Numbered from the stretch's first letter, positions 10,188 through 20,753 are shown. The stretch: DNA of 64,000 nucleotides from Xanthostigma xanthostigma (GCA_963575645.1 OY754469.1:11674001-11738000), one strand, 5' to 3'. Numbers and translations are program-made. Notes: generated from the letters alone by a model not told the origin.

Positions 10188-10555
10188 CAGTCGAACCTGG
10201 ATAAGCTAGAGTTCGAGGAGGTTTTTCATACTAACCCGAGTTTCTAGCTTATAGACTATAGAGGTACAGGACTGGCCTTTCTCACTTATAGAGGTCTATA
10301 AAAACTATACAAAAACAATGTTAGTTAGTTCATCTATTTATGAGTCATTCTTAAATTTCGTGGAACTATTATACGTTCGACTATCGCTTATAGATGTACA
10401 GGCAAGTAGTAGTCTCAGTTATAGAGGTACATGAGTGAAAAATGTCTTTCTCTTATAGAGGTTTTTGTTTCTTACTTATTAAGATTTTAGAGTGTTACAA
10501 AGACGGTACCTGGTTACTCTCACGTACCCAGTACTCACTCACTCAGGTTTGACTG
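10188..10555. mobile_element. pogo-like MITE, TA target
   Basis: Ends are CAGTCGAACCTGG on the left and CAGGTTTGACTG on the right, flanked by TA on each side. CAGT...AACCT ends with TA duplication fit the pogo/Tigger branch of Tc1/mariner. The interior repeats a TTATAGAGGT word several times. No transposase. Confidence 0.75.
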
Positions 10556-11567
10556 TATATAGTACAAGGCTCGTAGATGCCAGCCAGGCGACTGCGCAGA
10601 CTTGATTTCAGTTTACACACTTCCGTTGCAGATTTGTCGAATTAGGCTCATACATTCGTCTAAGATCTTTACAATGGAGCGGAGCGAGTCGCTCTTTTTT
10701 TTGTGAATGACTCATTCCGAGCGCAATTGCTCTGTACTGTTGCATTCGCACATTTACAGAGCGCACACAGCACAGGCCACAGAGGCACTAGTGAATTTTG
10801 CACGTACGGAGTTATCTTTGCTGAGTCATTTAATGTTGAATGACACACTGTAAGTGCAATAGTACTAAGCTTAACAGTGACTTAAACCATTCACATTGAC
10901 GTCGTTGACAAAGATATAATATTGTAACAATAAACATTATTATTGTTAAGCTTTTATTATACTTTATAGTTTATCCGAAATGCGAATAATATAAGATCAG
11001 AATCATATTAAAATGAGCTCAGAGCTGAGTGTGTGTATTGTGCTGTGCAATACTACGTGACTCCTCAGTATGCAGTCTGCACTCTTGTGTAGTGTGTACT
11101 GTCTAGTGTCGCTCCTTTGAACGACACGCTCTGAGCGACTCTCTTTAGTGAGCGAAGCGCACGGAGCCAGCTCCCAATAAATGTGTGGACACATCACTAG
11201 TGTCAAGGGGCGTCTTTTGAAACGAAGTGGAAGCGACCTCGCCGGAAACGAGTTAAAATATTCCCAGCTTTTTAACTATATAGAGTGAATATTCGCATGT
11301 TCATGTCTGATTATTAAACACACATCTAGCTCTGCGGAATTAGACTATGGGTGTGCTCCCTGAGCTATGTACACGTATCATGATGTATCTATGTTGGGAA
11401 GCTCCGCGCTGTTTTATTGATGTTATACCGGACGGTAACCGCCATTTATAATGGCCAATAAAACGCGAGGCTACCAACTATGTAGCTATATGTATCTGCA
11501 ACTCGGTTAACCCTGGTTCAGAATCAAAACTTATACTCTATCCGCTGCAATCTCTGTAGATCTCAAC
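10556..11567. other. No recognisable feature (1 kb)
   Basis: Less AT-rich than its surroundings around 10570-10830 and 11000-11210, with short words such as GAGCGGAGCGAGTCGCTC. No ORF with a domain and no repeat partner in the window. Confidence 0.5.
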
Positions 11568-11943
11568 CATAATATATTTAATAATTTACTATATGAATCA
11601 TTGTCTATCTACTCAATGTGTGGTGAGTGAAGGCAACAAAGCGTATCGAAAATATATTTGCGTCTCTTTCTTCGATGTAATTCCCTGATTTCTTCGATGA
11701 TAGGATTGGTTGATATACTTGCATTCAATCTGAATAAAGTATCTCTGTTTCAAAAACTTTGTCTTTTTCTATGACGTTAACATGGGCGTACCCACCTTTT
11801 GGCACATTAGAAATGTCTTAAGCCAGGTCCCCCGTGCTTGTTTTGCCCTCCTGGATACGCCAGTGCTTACGACGTAAAAAAGACAGAAGTAATGGTTCGA
11901 TTGCGATTTTATTCCTATGCCTAGTATAGAATAAAAGTATATG
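11568..11943 (+). mobile_element. 8-bp-TSD MITE family C, copy 1
   Basis: Same sequence as 30143-30534 and, inverted, 32514-32909. Runs from CATAATATA to GTATATG and contains ATGGGCGTACCCA and CTGGATACGCCAGTGC blocks that are themselves inverted relatives. No clear target duplication at this copy. The other two copies define the ends. Confidence 0.75.
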
Positions 11944-12107
11944 GTTGGAAGTAAATTTTCGTAGATTTTAGCGAATTTATTCAGATTTCAAATATATATA
12001 GATGCATGAATTTCGTTCGACTAGACGTTCGCAACGCTCGTGTGAATGGGAAGGTACCTCGCGAATCATCTGTCAGTATAGCTGAAGAGTCAGTAGGTGG
12101 ATGACAA
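11944..12107. other. No recognisable feature
   Basis: Short AT-rich spacer. Confidence 0.5.
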
Positions 12108-12561
12108 CACATATTTTAACAAACATGAAATTTTTATAGGGTATTTATAGTAATATTATAGTATAAACCTATATTTATGATGGCAGACATTTCCTCCGGT
12201 CGTAACATCCCGGCAGACACAATAAAAGGTCCGCTGTATGAGCGCGATGATATTATTATGCAAACATATGAGTGCGAGTGAGAGAATTCGATAGCTTTTT
12301 CTGACAGCTTCATCAATTTTTTTTCTCTCTTAAACGCATGTACTACCCTGCGTGTGTGTGTAAAATAAATTTCATGAAGGTGCCAAAAAAAGCCATCGAA
12401 TACTCTCATTCGCACTCACATGTTTGCATAATAATAATATCATCGCGCTCATACAGCGGACCTTTTATTGTGTCTGCTGGGATGTTACAACCGGAGGATA
12501 TGTCTGCCATCATAAATATAGGCTTATAATATGTAAAATGTTCAGATTTGTTAAAATATGT
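12108..12561. mobile_element. Foldback element, ~130-190-bp arms
   Basis: The left arm (best part 12168-12300) and right arm (12392-12530) are inverted copies sharing TATTTATGATGGCAGACA and AATAAAAGGTCCGCTGTATG. Pairing extends outward to ACATATTTTAACAAA on both sides. The mirror ORFs on both strands (12134-12415 and 12338-12529) are by-products of the palindrome, not genes. Confidence 0.8.
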
Positions 12562-13737
12562 CTTGGCATCCGGCTACTGCCTCTTCTGCTGTTACAATAA
12601 TTCTTACTGGACACTGATATACAGCACTGTAAAGCCATTCTATAGCACTGGGAGTTAACACAACGAAAAGGCGACAGTGAGTCGTTGTGAAGCGTGATTT
12701 AGAGTCGTGTGTATAATCCCAACTGGTCCGTACCTCTCCGGTGTCTCTAATTTATTTACAAGGGCCGTCGCCGTTTGTTATTTCACATATAACTTGGTTA
12801 TCTAGTCTATTTAAAAGGATAGAGCGTACATGTTTTTACAGTAGCCAGAGAAATATTTCAGACATTGCACGCATTACATTTGTAACCTAGTAATTTTACA
12901 CCAAAAAGTTTTTCAAATTACTGGAAAAATAGATACATGTATTTTGTGTACGGTCTGATAATAACAAAAGGGACTCTCGCGCCTTAGAAGTAACATTTCT
13001 TAATTTCTAGCATTTGTTGACGGTTTTATTATTCCAAGCAAGGAAATGGTTATGTGGAATTTGTTACCGTGGCTAGAGAAAATGCTACACATATACACAC
13101 AGTATTGCGCATGACGCTACAGAGAGAGTAGAAACGATTCTCCCACTCTTTCCTCTCAACTGTCGATTGAAGTCGGAGAAGGGGAAGCGTTTCACATTTC
13201 GTCTGATTCTGACCAATTTGCCGTACCGCGCTTAAAGAAGTTTCACTTAAAAAAAATGCCCATGTAGCGTTTATCAGCAATGCTAACGCTAGGCCTGCAA
13301 CTGAACCTCCATTCTTTCGAAATATTATCGGACGTATACCAAGGTAAGGATTATCTGGACCAAAACTACTGCCGCAGACTCTCCTTAAATAGCGTCCTCG
13401 AGGTGAAAAAATTCATTAAAAATGTGTTTTCCCAGCTCCCACTTAAATTTGTACGAGAACTGTGATAACTTGGAATTAATTTGTAGTTTACTGTTCAATA
13501 TTCGGTTTATTAATAATCTTTTAACATAAAATAATTCTATACAAATCTAGTTATATCATCAGTTCACTTACATAATTAATATACAATTATAACTATTAAC
13601 TACTACAAGAACTGTGCTATAGATAGGACGAAATTGCATATCTGTAATTTAGTAAAGTACATTTTTGACATATGACTAAAGTTAATAGTTATGGGAAATG
13701 CGAAACGCTCGAAATTATTGCAATAAGTATACCCAGG
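12562..13737. other. No recognisable element; one recurrent short motif
   Basis: The only shared sequence is CTTAAAGAAGTTTCACTT at 13228-13250, which also occurs near 5517, 25165 and 42964. Short ORFs at 13050-13280 and 13280-13465 carry no recognisable domain. Confidence 0.5.
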
Positions 13738-13978
13738 GCTGCATCTACATTAGATCCGTATTTCTCCCGATCCGATGTCGGATAATATATTATTGTAGAC
13801 GCCATACATTGGAAAGAAAATCGGACTTCCCTTTCCAATGTAGACATCGGAATTATGGCTGCACCTACAATAGATCCGTATTTCTCCCGATCCGATGTCG
13901 GATAATATATTATTGTAGATGCCCATACATTGGAAAGAAAATTGGACTTCCCTTTCCAATGTAGACATCGGCATTATT
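13738..13978 (+). repeat. Tandem duplication, 120-bp unit x2
   Basis: Unit 1 is 13738-13857 and unit 2 is 13858-13978. They are nearly identical, with one added base in unit 2. Each unit contains the small inverted pair CATTGGAAAG/CTTTCCAATG. A partial inverted copy of the unit start (CGATATCGGATCGGG) follows at about 14006-14046, so the region can also fold back. ORFs here on both strands are repeat shadows. Confidence 0.85.
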
Positions 13979-14052
13979 TGATGTTTGCTTTTATTTCAAC
14001 ATCGACCGATATCGGATCGGGAAAAATACGAATCCAATATAGGTACAGCGTT

Positions 14053-14204
14053 TTAGGCTGGAAACAGTGCTTGACGGACGGTCGACGCGTACGTCGGTCG
14101 GGCGTCAATGCAAGCGCTGTCAGCGCTGCACTGAACGCGTAATACACTTGCATTGATATAGCTACACCCGACTGACGTACGCGTCGACTTTTTCCAGCCT
14201 TAAG
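14053..14204. mobile_element. Small foldback element
   Basis: Ends TTTTAGGCTGGAAA and TTTCCAGCCTTA are inverted. The inner blocks GTCGACGCGTACGTCGGTCG and its inverse at 14167-14188 also pair. About 150 bp, more GC-rich than its flanks. No ORF. Confidence 0.75.
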
Positions 14205-14689
14205 ACAGCCTTAGCTACGTTATTAACTCTTCATAGTGACGTCGGTTGACATTAAAATGCCGATGTCAACGTTTGACCTAAGTGACAGTTTTTCTTCTTC
14301 TTTATTTCTGAGAATCATTTGAATTAGAAAGGGAAGCTATGAATGATAGATGCCTGCACAATTTTCTTAACGTCGCTTGACAGTTGCGTGTTCAGTGGGC
14401 AGTACGAGTAGCCCTCTTAAGGATAAAGTCTACAACACGAATCGACACATAAACAATTCAATTGTAAGATACTGGAATATTTATGTGCTCGTGTAGTAGG
14501 AAATTGTTTTTAAACCGGTAGTTAATGGGCCCATTTAGGTTGTTGTCAAAACAATCGTTGAATAATCAAACCCTATATTAAATCAGTTTGATTTGAACTT
14601 TTATTTGTTCCGTATTTAAAAAGAAAAAAAAAACGAGTGTGCTTTAGACCACACGACTTGAGTAAAACTTCTTCCTGCCATAATTTGTT
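14205..14689. other. Partly repeated flank
   Basis: 14532-14600 (TTTAGGTTGTTGTCAAAACA to TAAATCAGTTTGA) recurs at 15371-15400 plus 15655-15680, where it is split by the foldback 15402-15605. The rest shows nothing recognisable. Confidence 0.55.
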
Positions 14690-15364
14690 ATTATTCACCC
14701 GAAAATTCACAAAATATGAACTTTAAAATGAATTTACAATTTTATTCACTTTAAACGTAGAATATTTAATGTATTGAACAAAATATTAATTTATAAAATT
14801 GTTCAAGAACGAAATGAACAGTCTAATGTAAGAAGAAAGAAATATAAACATAAAGATAATGAAAACAAAAGTAATACATTGCAACTACTTAGCTCTCGTT
14901 GGATTTTAAGCGTAAATCTTTATGATGAGGAAGGTTTTACCAATGTTTCGCTAGTGGCCAACGTTTCGAAAAATTTATTTTCATCTTCAGAGCCTCAAGC
15001 TGGTCGAAAGGTGGTAAATTGTTAAAACAACATACATGATCATATTATTATGGGTTCCTTCATCGTAACATTCTATTAGATCAACACTACTTTATACTGA
15101 AGACAGTAAATATTTATGAAATATTATTTAAAGTAGGTTTACAAAACTTTTTTTGTCATCCGATAGCGCCACTGGCAAGTAAAGTATGTGTCATTCTATT
15201 GTTAGTACTGCTTATATTTTCGGCCACCTGATGGCGCCACTAGCCAGTGAAGTATTCGTCATCCTCTTTCTATCTTCACTAACTTATATCTCACTCTCAA
15301 CTTGCGTGCGTCTCGCCCGATCACACTTCCGTAAATCTTTCGTCACGCATTCACCAGCTTACTG
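14690..15364 (+). repeat. Segmental duplication, copy 1
   Basis: Matches 24645-25150 from TATTCACCCGAAAATTCACA to the CACCAGCTTACT/TACCAGTTTACT block. The order is the same, but copy 1 carries an extra insert at 14924-15117. The two copies also encode similar short ORFs (15186-15398 and 24972-25172). Those look like duplicated non-coding sequence, because the C-termini diverge by frameshift. Confidence 0.85.
14924..15117 (-). mobile_element. 194-bp insertion with CTGAAGA-stem-GAAA motif
   Basis: Present in this copy and absent from the partner at 24.9 kb, which reads straight through AAATCTTTATAAAATATT. The flanks suggest a TTTAT target duplication. On the minus strand it reads CTGAAGA, T, a GAAAA/TTTTC hairpin, GAAACG (14964-14990). 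A related piece is at 33192-33330. Confidence 0.75.
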
Positions 15365-15401
15365 TGCCAATTTAGGTTGTTCTCGAAACAGTCCTTGAAT
15401 A
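15365..15401 (+). repeat. Part of duplicated flank
   Basis: AATTTAGGTTGTTCTCGAAA corresponds to 14532-14550. The match resumes after the foldback at 15655. Confidence 0.5.
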
Positions 15402-15605
15402 CCAAATTTTCTTGGTTTCCGGGCTTGTAGATCGTAGTCAATTGGTAGACATTATAAAAGGCACACTTACTTGTGAGCCGCCTAGAAGGACACATCGCCC
15501 GCTATCACATCTCCTATGAAAATATCTACCGCAGTTGTAGACGAAACGTCACATAGAAATCCCATGGATCACGGCCTACAAGCCCGGAAACCAAAAAGAT
15601 TTGGA
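15402..15605. mobile_element. Foldback element with 29-bp ends
   Basis: Ends TTGGTTTCCGGGCTTGTAG and CTACAAGCCCGGAAACCAA are inverted, with two mismatches over 29 bp. It splits a sequence duplicated at 14532-14600, so it is an insertion. The interior has CTAC...GTAG-ACGAAACG near 15530-15550, a weak version of the hairpin-GAAAC motif. Confidence 0.75.
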
Positions 15606-16280
15606 ACAGCACTGACCGCGAAAGCCTGCGCACTTGGATAATCCTTGCAGAAAATAACCAAACCCTACTAAATCAGTTTGAATCGAGAGTTAATAGCTTT
15701 TATTTTTTGCATTATAGACTTCAGTAGGTACTTTAAAAGGAAAAAAAATCGGATAGGTAACTCATTTGTCTGTCACAGTCAAATTTTCCTGGACTAAATA
15801 AATGTATGGCAAGTTGAAATTTGGCATTAAGGTATCAATCTTACTAGTCCGCACATATTCAATTTTTCTTTCCGTGTTAGTCATCATTTTCACGATTTCT
15901 TTCTATTTGTTTCATAAGTTGTGTATATTTTGTCAAACTACATAATATTTTCTCTTATTAAATATACATAAACAGTGGCGTGAACCTTGAAGTCTGGAAT
16001 ATATCGATACTTATAAACTGAACTGTATACTACGTGTTAAATGTACCCGTTTTTAGCGAGGGTACTGTTTTTTCTTGAATTCAATTCAACGAAAATTATT
16101 AGCAGAAACATTATATTAGGTATCTACTTGCCAGCATTATTCGTTCAAATTCCGTTGCTGTTAAAAAATTCCTCATTTGTTAGGTTCAAAACCGATCGCT
16201 TGTTTTTGAAATTAAAGCTTTGGTTTCCTATGGTATATAGCGACAGTAATATGACGTAATATAAAACGTGTGCATAGAAG
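15606..16280. other. No recognisable feature
   Basis: AT-rich. Short overlapping ORFs at 16041-16259 and 16145-16477 show no domain. Confidence 0.5.
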
Positions 16281-16354
16281 TCCATGTCACCGCAATCACG
16301 AAGGTCGCTCCAACTGAGTAGCCGACCAGCGCCGATGTAACGTCCGACCGAGTG
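16281..16354 (+). repeat. Direct repeat flanking the solo LTR, left
   Basis: The block from ATGTCACCGCAATCACGA to CGTCCGACCGAGTGT recurs at 17176-17240 with a short deletion. This left copy is followed by an inverted GCTCGGTCGGG, making a small hairpin. Confidence 0.75.
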
Positions 16355-16445
16355 TTTGCTCGGTCGGGCGGTATTCGGCGTGATCAGCCGTCTAAAGTGA
16401 TCACTGTGATCTGACAACAGGAAACTACGTTCCAAAGTAACGTAT

Positions 16446-17166
16446 TGTAACAGAGACACCGCGGCAGGCGACGACAAAGAAGTTTGCGAGACAACAATCG
16501 GCTCGTCATTCTAACAATGACACACAGATTGTTGTGGAACAACAATAGGTTTATTGTTCTAACAACGATACACACATTGTTGTGGGGCAACAACCGGATT
16601 GTTATTCTAACATTTACATACTGATTGTTGTGGAACAACGATCGGCTTGATTGTTCAAACAATAACAATATGCGTTGGTAAAAAAGGCTTTGTTGCCAAA
16701 TTCCAGACAACAATGAATGCAAGAAAGAGAAAGAACTATCCAGCGCATATAAATACAATCGACTAATAGTTGTGACATAAATTGACAGTCAGTATCGTTA
16801 ACAGTACTGAAGTAACTGCTGAGATAAATAAATTAACTGTGTAAAATAAATAAAGTGCAGTGTGGTTAATAGACCATTGATTTTAATTATATAAATCTAG
16901 TTTAACATATAATCTCTTGAATACAGTTAATAAATAAGTGTGCTAAATAAATTTTGGTTTGTTCCTGTGTTGTAAATATTTTCTGGACATAAATAGTGAC
17001 TTTATATTCTTTATTACGTATTCTTTTATTTTATTAGTTAGAATTTGTTGTCTTGTTTCTCTTACGTTATAGAGAAGTGCTTTTAGTTTGTTTGTTTATT
17101 TGTTTTGTTAACGTTTCACTATTGTAAATAAATATTCTCCACCACAACTAGAACAGTTTTGTTACA
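16446..17166 (+). mobile_element. Solo LTR of an LTR retrotransposon
   Basis: 721 bp from TGTAACAGAGAC to TTTTGTTACA, with TG...CA termini inside short inverted ends (TGTAACA/TGTTACA). It is flanked by a perfect 4-bp duplication, GTAT (16442-16445 and 17167-17170), which suits a Gypsy- or BEL-type integrase. Inside are three imperfect ~58-bp repeats built around ATTGTTGTGG (about 16490-16640), a TATA-like CATATAAATA (about 16746) and several AATAAA signals after 16825. No internal coding region is attached. The 124-codon ORF on the minus strand is a by-product of the repeats. Confidence 0.85.
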
Positions 17167-17175
17167 GTATGTTGT

Positions 17176-17240
17176 TCTATGTCACCGCAATCACGACGGT
17201 CGCTCCAACCGAGTAGCTGACGTAACGTCCGACCGAGTGT
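17176..17240 (+). repeat. Direct repeat flanking the solo LTR, right
   Basis: Partner of 16281-16354. The LTR landed between the two members of an older direct repeat pair. Confidence 0.7.
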
Positions 17241-17970
17241 CACGATGATTTTTCACTGTGCTTTTTGTGTAACCGGAATAACAGTCACTGTGATGGCATA
17301 TAGTAACGACTTTTCCCTTGTCTATCATCTAGCGAGTCGCCGGGTGCCGGTCGTCTTTCGGCGCTCCGCGCGTAGTCGCGGTCGTCCGCGACTGGCGTAC
17401 GAGTACGTGGCACACCTATGCGAGCAGACGCCCCCAGTCGGTATACCTAGTGGGATCCCCCCAGCGCTGTGTGTGCAGACATAATTACAGGGCGCCACAA
17501 CACCGGTTCTACAATAAATCATAAACATTAATGTTTACTTACAGTGACCTAGTATAATGTAATCACAACGCTAATATAAAATGTATCAACTGAATGTTAC
17601 TCGTTGTTAATATAAGCACAGACAGTATTATTGTCGTCTAGTGTTGAAGGACTCTTTTAAGAGAAAGAGAGGGAGGGGGGGAGGGGGTAAAGTTTTTAAT
17701 CTTCTTTTTTGCATTTTTTAAAATCTATTAAATGATTGTATAACATCTCAAGAATATTGTGTCAAAATTTCAAATAGACCGGATCAAAATCAACGGAGCT
17801 ACGAGCATTTGAGCGTCCGTTGCTCCAAGCCGGTTTTCTATACCTGTGAAACTACAATGCGTTTTTTTTATAATTATTTTTCATTTTACAGTAACAAATT
17901 TGCCGATTTTTGTAACAAAAATCGCATTTTTGAATTCCAAGTGCTAACGAAAATAATATTAATAATGCTT
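17241..17970. other. GC-rich patch then AT-rich DNA, no gene
   Basis: 17330-17500 is clearly more GC-rich than its surroundings and has open frames on both strands (17245-17484, 17325-17528), but no recognisable protein. A purine tract is at 17655-17690. The remainder is AT-rich without repeat partners. Confidence 0.5.
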
Positions 17971-18510
17971 TTAAGTTAGTACGAGCACCAAGGCAATTTT
18001 AAATAAAAGGCTTGATTTTTTTTATATTTCCGTAGATGGATGATATGTTTTCAATGATTTCTCCAAAACTAGTCGGTGGAAATTAAAAAAATCTATTTAA
18101 ATTAAAGGTTAAAACCTTAATAAATTATTGAAAACTGCAAAAAAGACCCGTTGTGCCCGACTAATCAAAAAGATATTTAATCTTTTTAATTAAATATCTT
18201 TTTAATTAATCGGGCACAACGGGTCATTTTTTTGTTTTCAATAATTTATTAAGGTTTTAACTTTAATTTAAATAGTTTTTTTTTATTTCGACCGACTAGT
18301 TTTGGAGAAATCAATGAAAACATATCATCCATCTACCGTTTTACCGCATAAAGCCAATGTTAAATATGCCTACTTTTGAAGTCATTTATTTATTTAAATA
18401 ATCGGGCAACCCCCCTTAAAATTTTCAGAATTGGTTTAGACTTGTCAAACTTCATATAAGAAAAAAACAAGCCTTTTATTTAAAATTGCCTTGGTGCTCG
18501 TACTACCTTA
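17971..18510. mobile_element. 540-bp foldback element
   Basis: The outer ends TAGTACGAGCACCAAGGC and their inverse at 18485-18505 pair. Inner arms 18031-18165 and 18180-18340 also pair closely (GATGGATGATATGTTTTCA, ACCCGTTGTGCCCGA). The right arm has an extra ~110 bp (about 18345-18460), so it has been interrupted since formation. Confidence 0.8.
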
Positions 18511-18519
18511 ACAGTTTTA

Positions 18520-18932
18520 ACGTCCGTTTCTCGACTTTATATCATAAGAGACGCCATTCGCACCATTACTATTTTCCATTATTCACACGTCCCGTTATTT
18601 TCTATATTTTTAAACTTCCACTTAATTAATAGCAGTGGGCGAATGAATGAATTTTAGGACATTAGGATAAGGTATATAGGCAAATTTTGAGCACAGGAGT
18701 TTGACAGGTAATCGGCCATGGCCTTGAATAAGGAACCATCTCGATATTTATCTGGAATTATTGAGGGAAACCATGAAAAACCTCAACAAGATGGCCGGTA
18801 CAGGAATTACCGTTTCTCGGCGAGAGGCAGCAGGATAAAGTCCCAGCCACATCTGCCACCGTCGGGATTCGAATTCGGTATCTCTCGAATGCGAGTCTAG
18901 TGCTCTCACCACTACGCCACCCCGCGCGGTGT
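18520..18932 (-). mobile_element. tRNA-derived SINE, copy 1
   Basis: On the minus strand it begins with a tRNA-like head (18863-18932): A box TGGCGTAGTGG and B box GAATTCGAATCCC, followed by a ~340-bp body. A second copy in the same orientation is at 59468-59860. The tRNA of origin is not certain. ORFs 18718-18900 and 18748-18975 are shadows of this repeat. Confidence 0.8.
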
Positions 18933-19246
18933 GTTGCCAAAAATGAAAAAATCGATAATAAAAAAATCTCGACAATGAAATTTTAGGAAAATATAATATA
19001 GATGATATGGAAATTAAATGAATAAATAGGCATTACACATATCGTCTAAAAAAATTCTAGGAAAAATGCAAAAGAAAAAAGATGTCAACTTTGAGTGCAC
19101 TCAAAAAATCCTATCTCTACTTTCGATAGCTGGATTGAAAGCTAAAACTTTAATAAAAAAAAAATCTTTCACGAATTTCATTAAAGATAAATAGAAACTA
19201 AATAAGTATTAATTATTTTTTTATATTTTATAGATCCGTTCTGAAG
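18933..19246. other. No recognisable feature
   Basis: AT-rich spacer, no ORF. Confidence 0.5.
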
Positions 19247-19345
19247 AAGATCCAAATCCGGATTGAATCGTTAATGTATTAATTATATATTTTTTTTGTT
19301 AATATATTGTCTGAAAAATTGGTCGATAATTTTATTTACTAAAAC
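19247..19345 (+). repeat. Short repeat with hairpin motif, copy 1
   Basis: CTGAAGA, A, GATCC-loop-GGATT, GAAT, then a CGTTAATGTATT block and ATTGGTCGATAATTT. The part after the hairpin recurs at 52386-52485, whose hairpin side ends CGAAACG. This may be a member of the group at 7485, 9716 and 14924. Confidence 0.55.
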
Positions 19346-19710
19346 TTCAACCTTTCGCGCTGTGTTGATGAAAGTTGCGAAAAAAAAATTGGTTGTCCGT
19401 GGGTTCACTCAAGGTAGACCATTTTTTTTTTGCAAATTTTGTCAGGTTCGCTTGTAAGTGATGCAGCAACGCACAGAAAAGGCATCAGGGAAATCGTATC
19501 ACACATTGTAATTGAAGCTTTTCCCGTCATTTAGATGCTGATCGCCTCAGTTGTTTAGCGTCTATTATCTACAATCTCTCTCTCTCTCCTCGTAAAGTGT
19601 TGTAATCGAAAATATTTTACGATTTTTTCCTGCAATGTTATATGATTTTGTAGATTGATGACTTTTTAACTGCGTGATAGTTTCCTAATTCTTTTGAGAT
19701 ATATTAATCA
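19346..19710. other. No feature except a (TC)n run
   Basis: A TCTCTCTC run is at about 19574-19597. Otherwise nothing recognisable. Confidence 0.5.
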
Positions 19711-20275
19711 CTAGCGGTCCCGTCCGGTTTCACCCGGGTGTAAAAGAACGAATGGGGAAGGGAGGAACATGAGTACACACATTCATCTTAGTTTACCGAG
19801 ATGAATGTTGTGTCCAAATTTCATGATGATCGGAGTTACCCTTCAAAAGTTTTTGTCGATAAAAAGCAGCATTTAAACATTTTTTAACTAATATTTTTTT
19901 TTAAATTAATAGAATAAAATTAAAATAAATTTACATGTAAGCCTTAGAAGAAAGCAATGTAAAAAAAAATAAATAAAAATATATTCGCCCAAAGTGGGAC
20001 TCGAACCCACGACCCTGATATTGACAGTCGTATGCTCTACCGATTGATCCACCTGATATGAGTATAATCTAGTTAGTGCATTTCACATGAATAGAAGCTT
20101 ATTTTTGAGATACATTTAGCAACATTTTTCATTAAAGCTCCGCTCCTAATTGTCGTAGCGTAATATTATATCCGACAAAACAATTTTTTTTTTCAATTTG
20201 AACCAGTAGTTCCTGAGATTAGAGCGTTCAAACAAACAAACAAACAAACTCTTCAGCTTTATATATTAGTATAGA
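19711..20275 (-). mobile_element. Helitron family A with tRNA-Lys module, full copy
   Basis: Reading the minus strand, it runs from TCTATACTAATATATAAAG (20275) to CCGCTAG (19711), with A before and T after. Same blocks as 6014-6628. Confidence 0.88.
19986..20057 (-). pseudogene. tRNA-Lys-like module inside Helitron
   Basis: The T arm (GTGGGTTCGAGTCCCAC) and 3' acceptor side (TTTGGGCG) are well kept. The 5' acceptor side is lost (about AGGTGG), and the anticodon loop is CTGTCAA. Not expected to fold into a tRNA. Confidence 0.75.
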
Positions 20276-20297
20276 TGCACCTCACGCTCTTACGTTA

Positions 20298-20387
20298 TAT
20301 ATCTGGTCATAGACATAATATGTCTATGACCAGATATAGAATCTTCTAGATTACACACATATTATGTGTGTAATCTAGAAGATTCTA
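20298..20387. repeat. Twin perfect hairpins
   Basis: Two adjoining palindromes. 20298-20338 has a stem around CTGGTCATAGACA, and 20337-20387 has a stem around GAATCTTCTAGATTACACA. No mismatches in either by eye. They overlap by two bases and sit 22 bp from the 5' end of the neighbouring Helitron. Confidence 0.9.
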
Positions 20388-20753
20388 CATCTAGTTTTGT
20401 ATTTCTTAGGACTTTACTGTGGAAAAAGATTTTATCGATTCGCCCACGCGTTATCTGCATATGCATATAGTTAAAATTCAATTATCTAAAATAGGCCGAC
20501 TATTCATTAACTAACCAATTGTGTCAAGGTTCATTTGTTCAACGATATTACCTTAATTAATGACGATATATGTCTGATATTTTATGCAAATAGAAGTCTA
20601 TAGCATAATTTGAATGCTCACCTACATTTACACTTGCAAATGCAGAGATCTGATTTGACGATATTTTGACAATTGGATAAATTGAAGAATTTTGTCGGAA
20701 TGTAATTCATTCTTAAGTTAACCCCTTCGGTCCTGCGGTCATTTCAATGGACA
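20388..20753. other. No confident feature; possible piggyBac-type end
   Basis: TTAACCCCTTCGG at 20718-20730 resembles the TTAA-CCC start of piggyBac-like elements. The following CATTTCAATGGACAT recurs at about 21398. No opposite end with GGG-TTAA was found. Confidence 0.3.

Noticed and set aside
12134..12529. Mirror ORFs of 93 and 63 codons
   Set aside because: Produced by the two arms of one foldback.
13738..13978. CRISPR-like array
   Set aside because: Only two units, no distinct spacers, eukaryotic context.
16384..16758. 124-codon minus-strand ORF
   Set aside because: It reads through the ~58-bp repeats of the solo LTR. No domain.
18718..18975. Overlapping ORFs of 60-75 codons on both strands
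   Set aside because: They lie wholly within the tRNA-derived SINE and reappear, broken, in its second copy.
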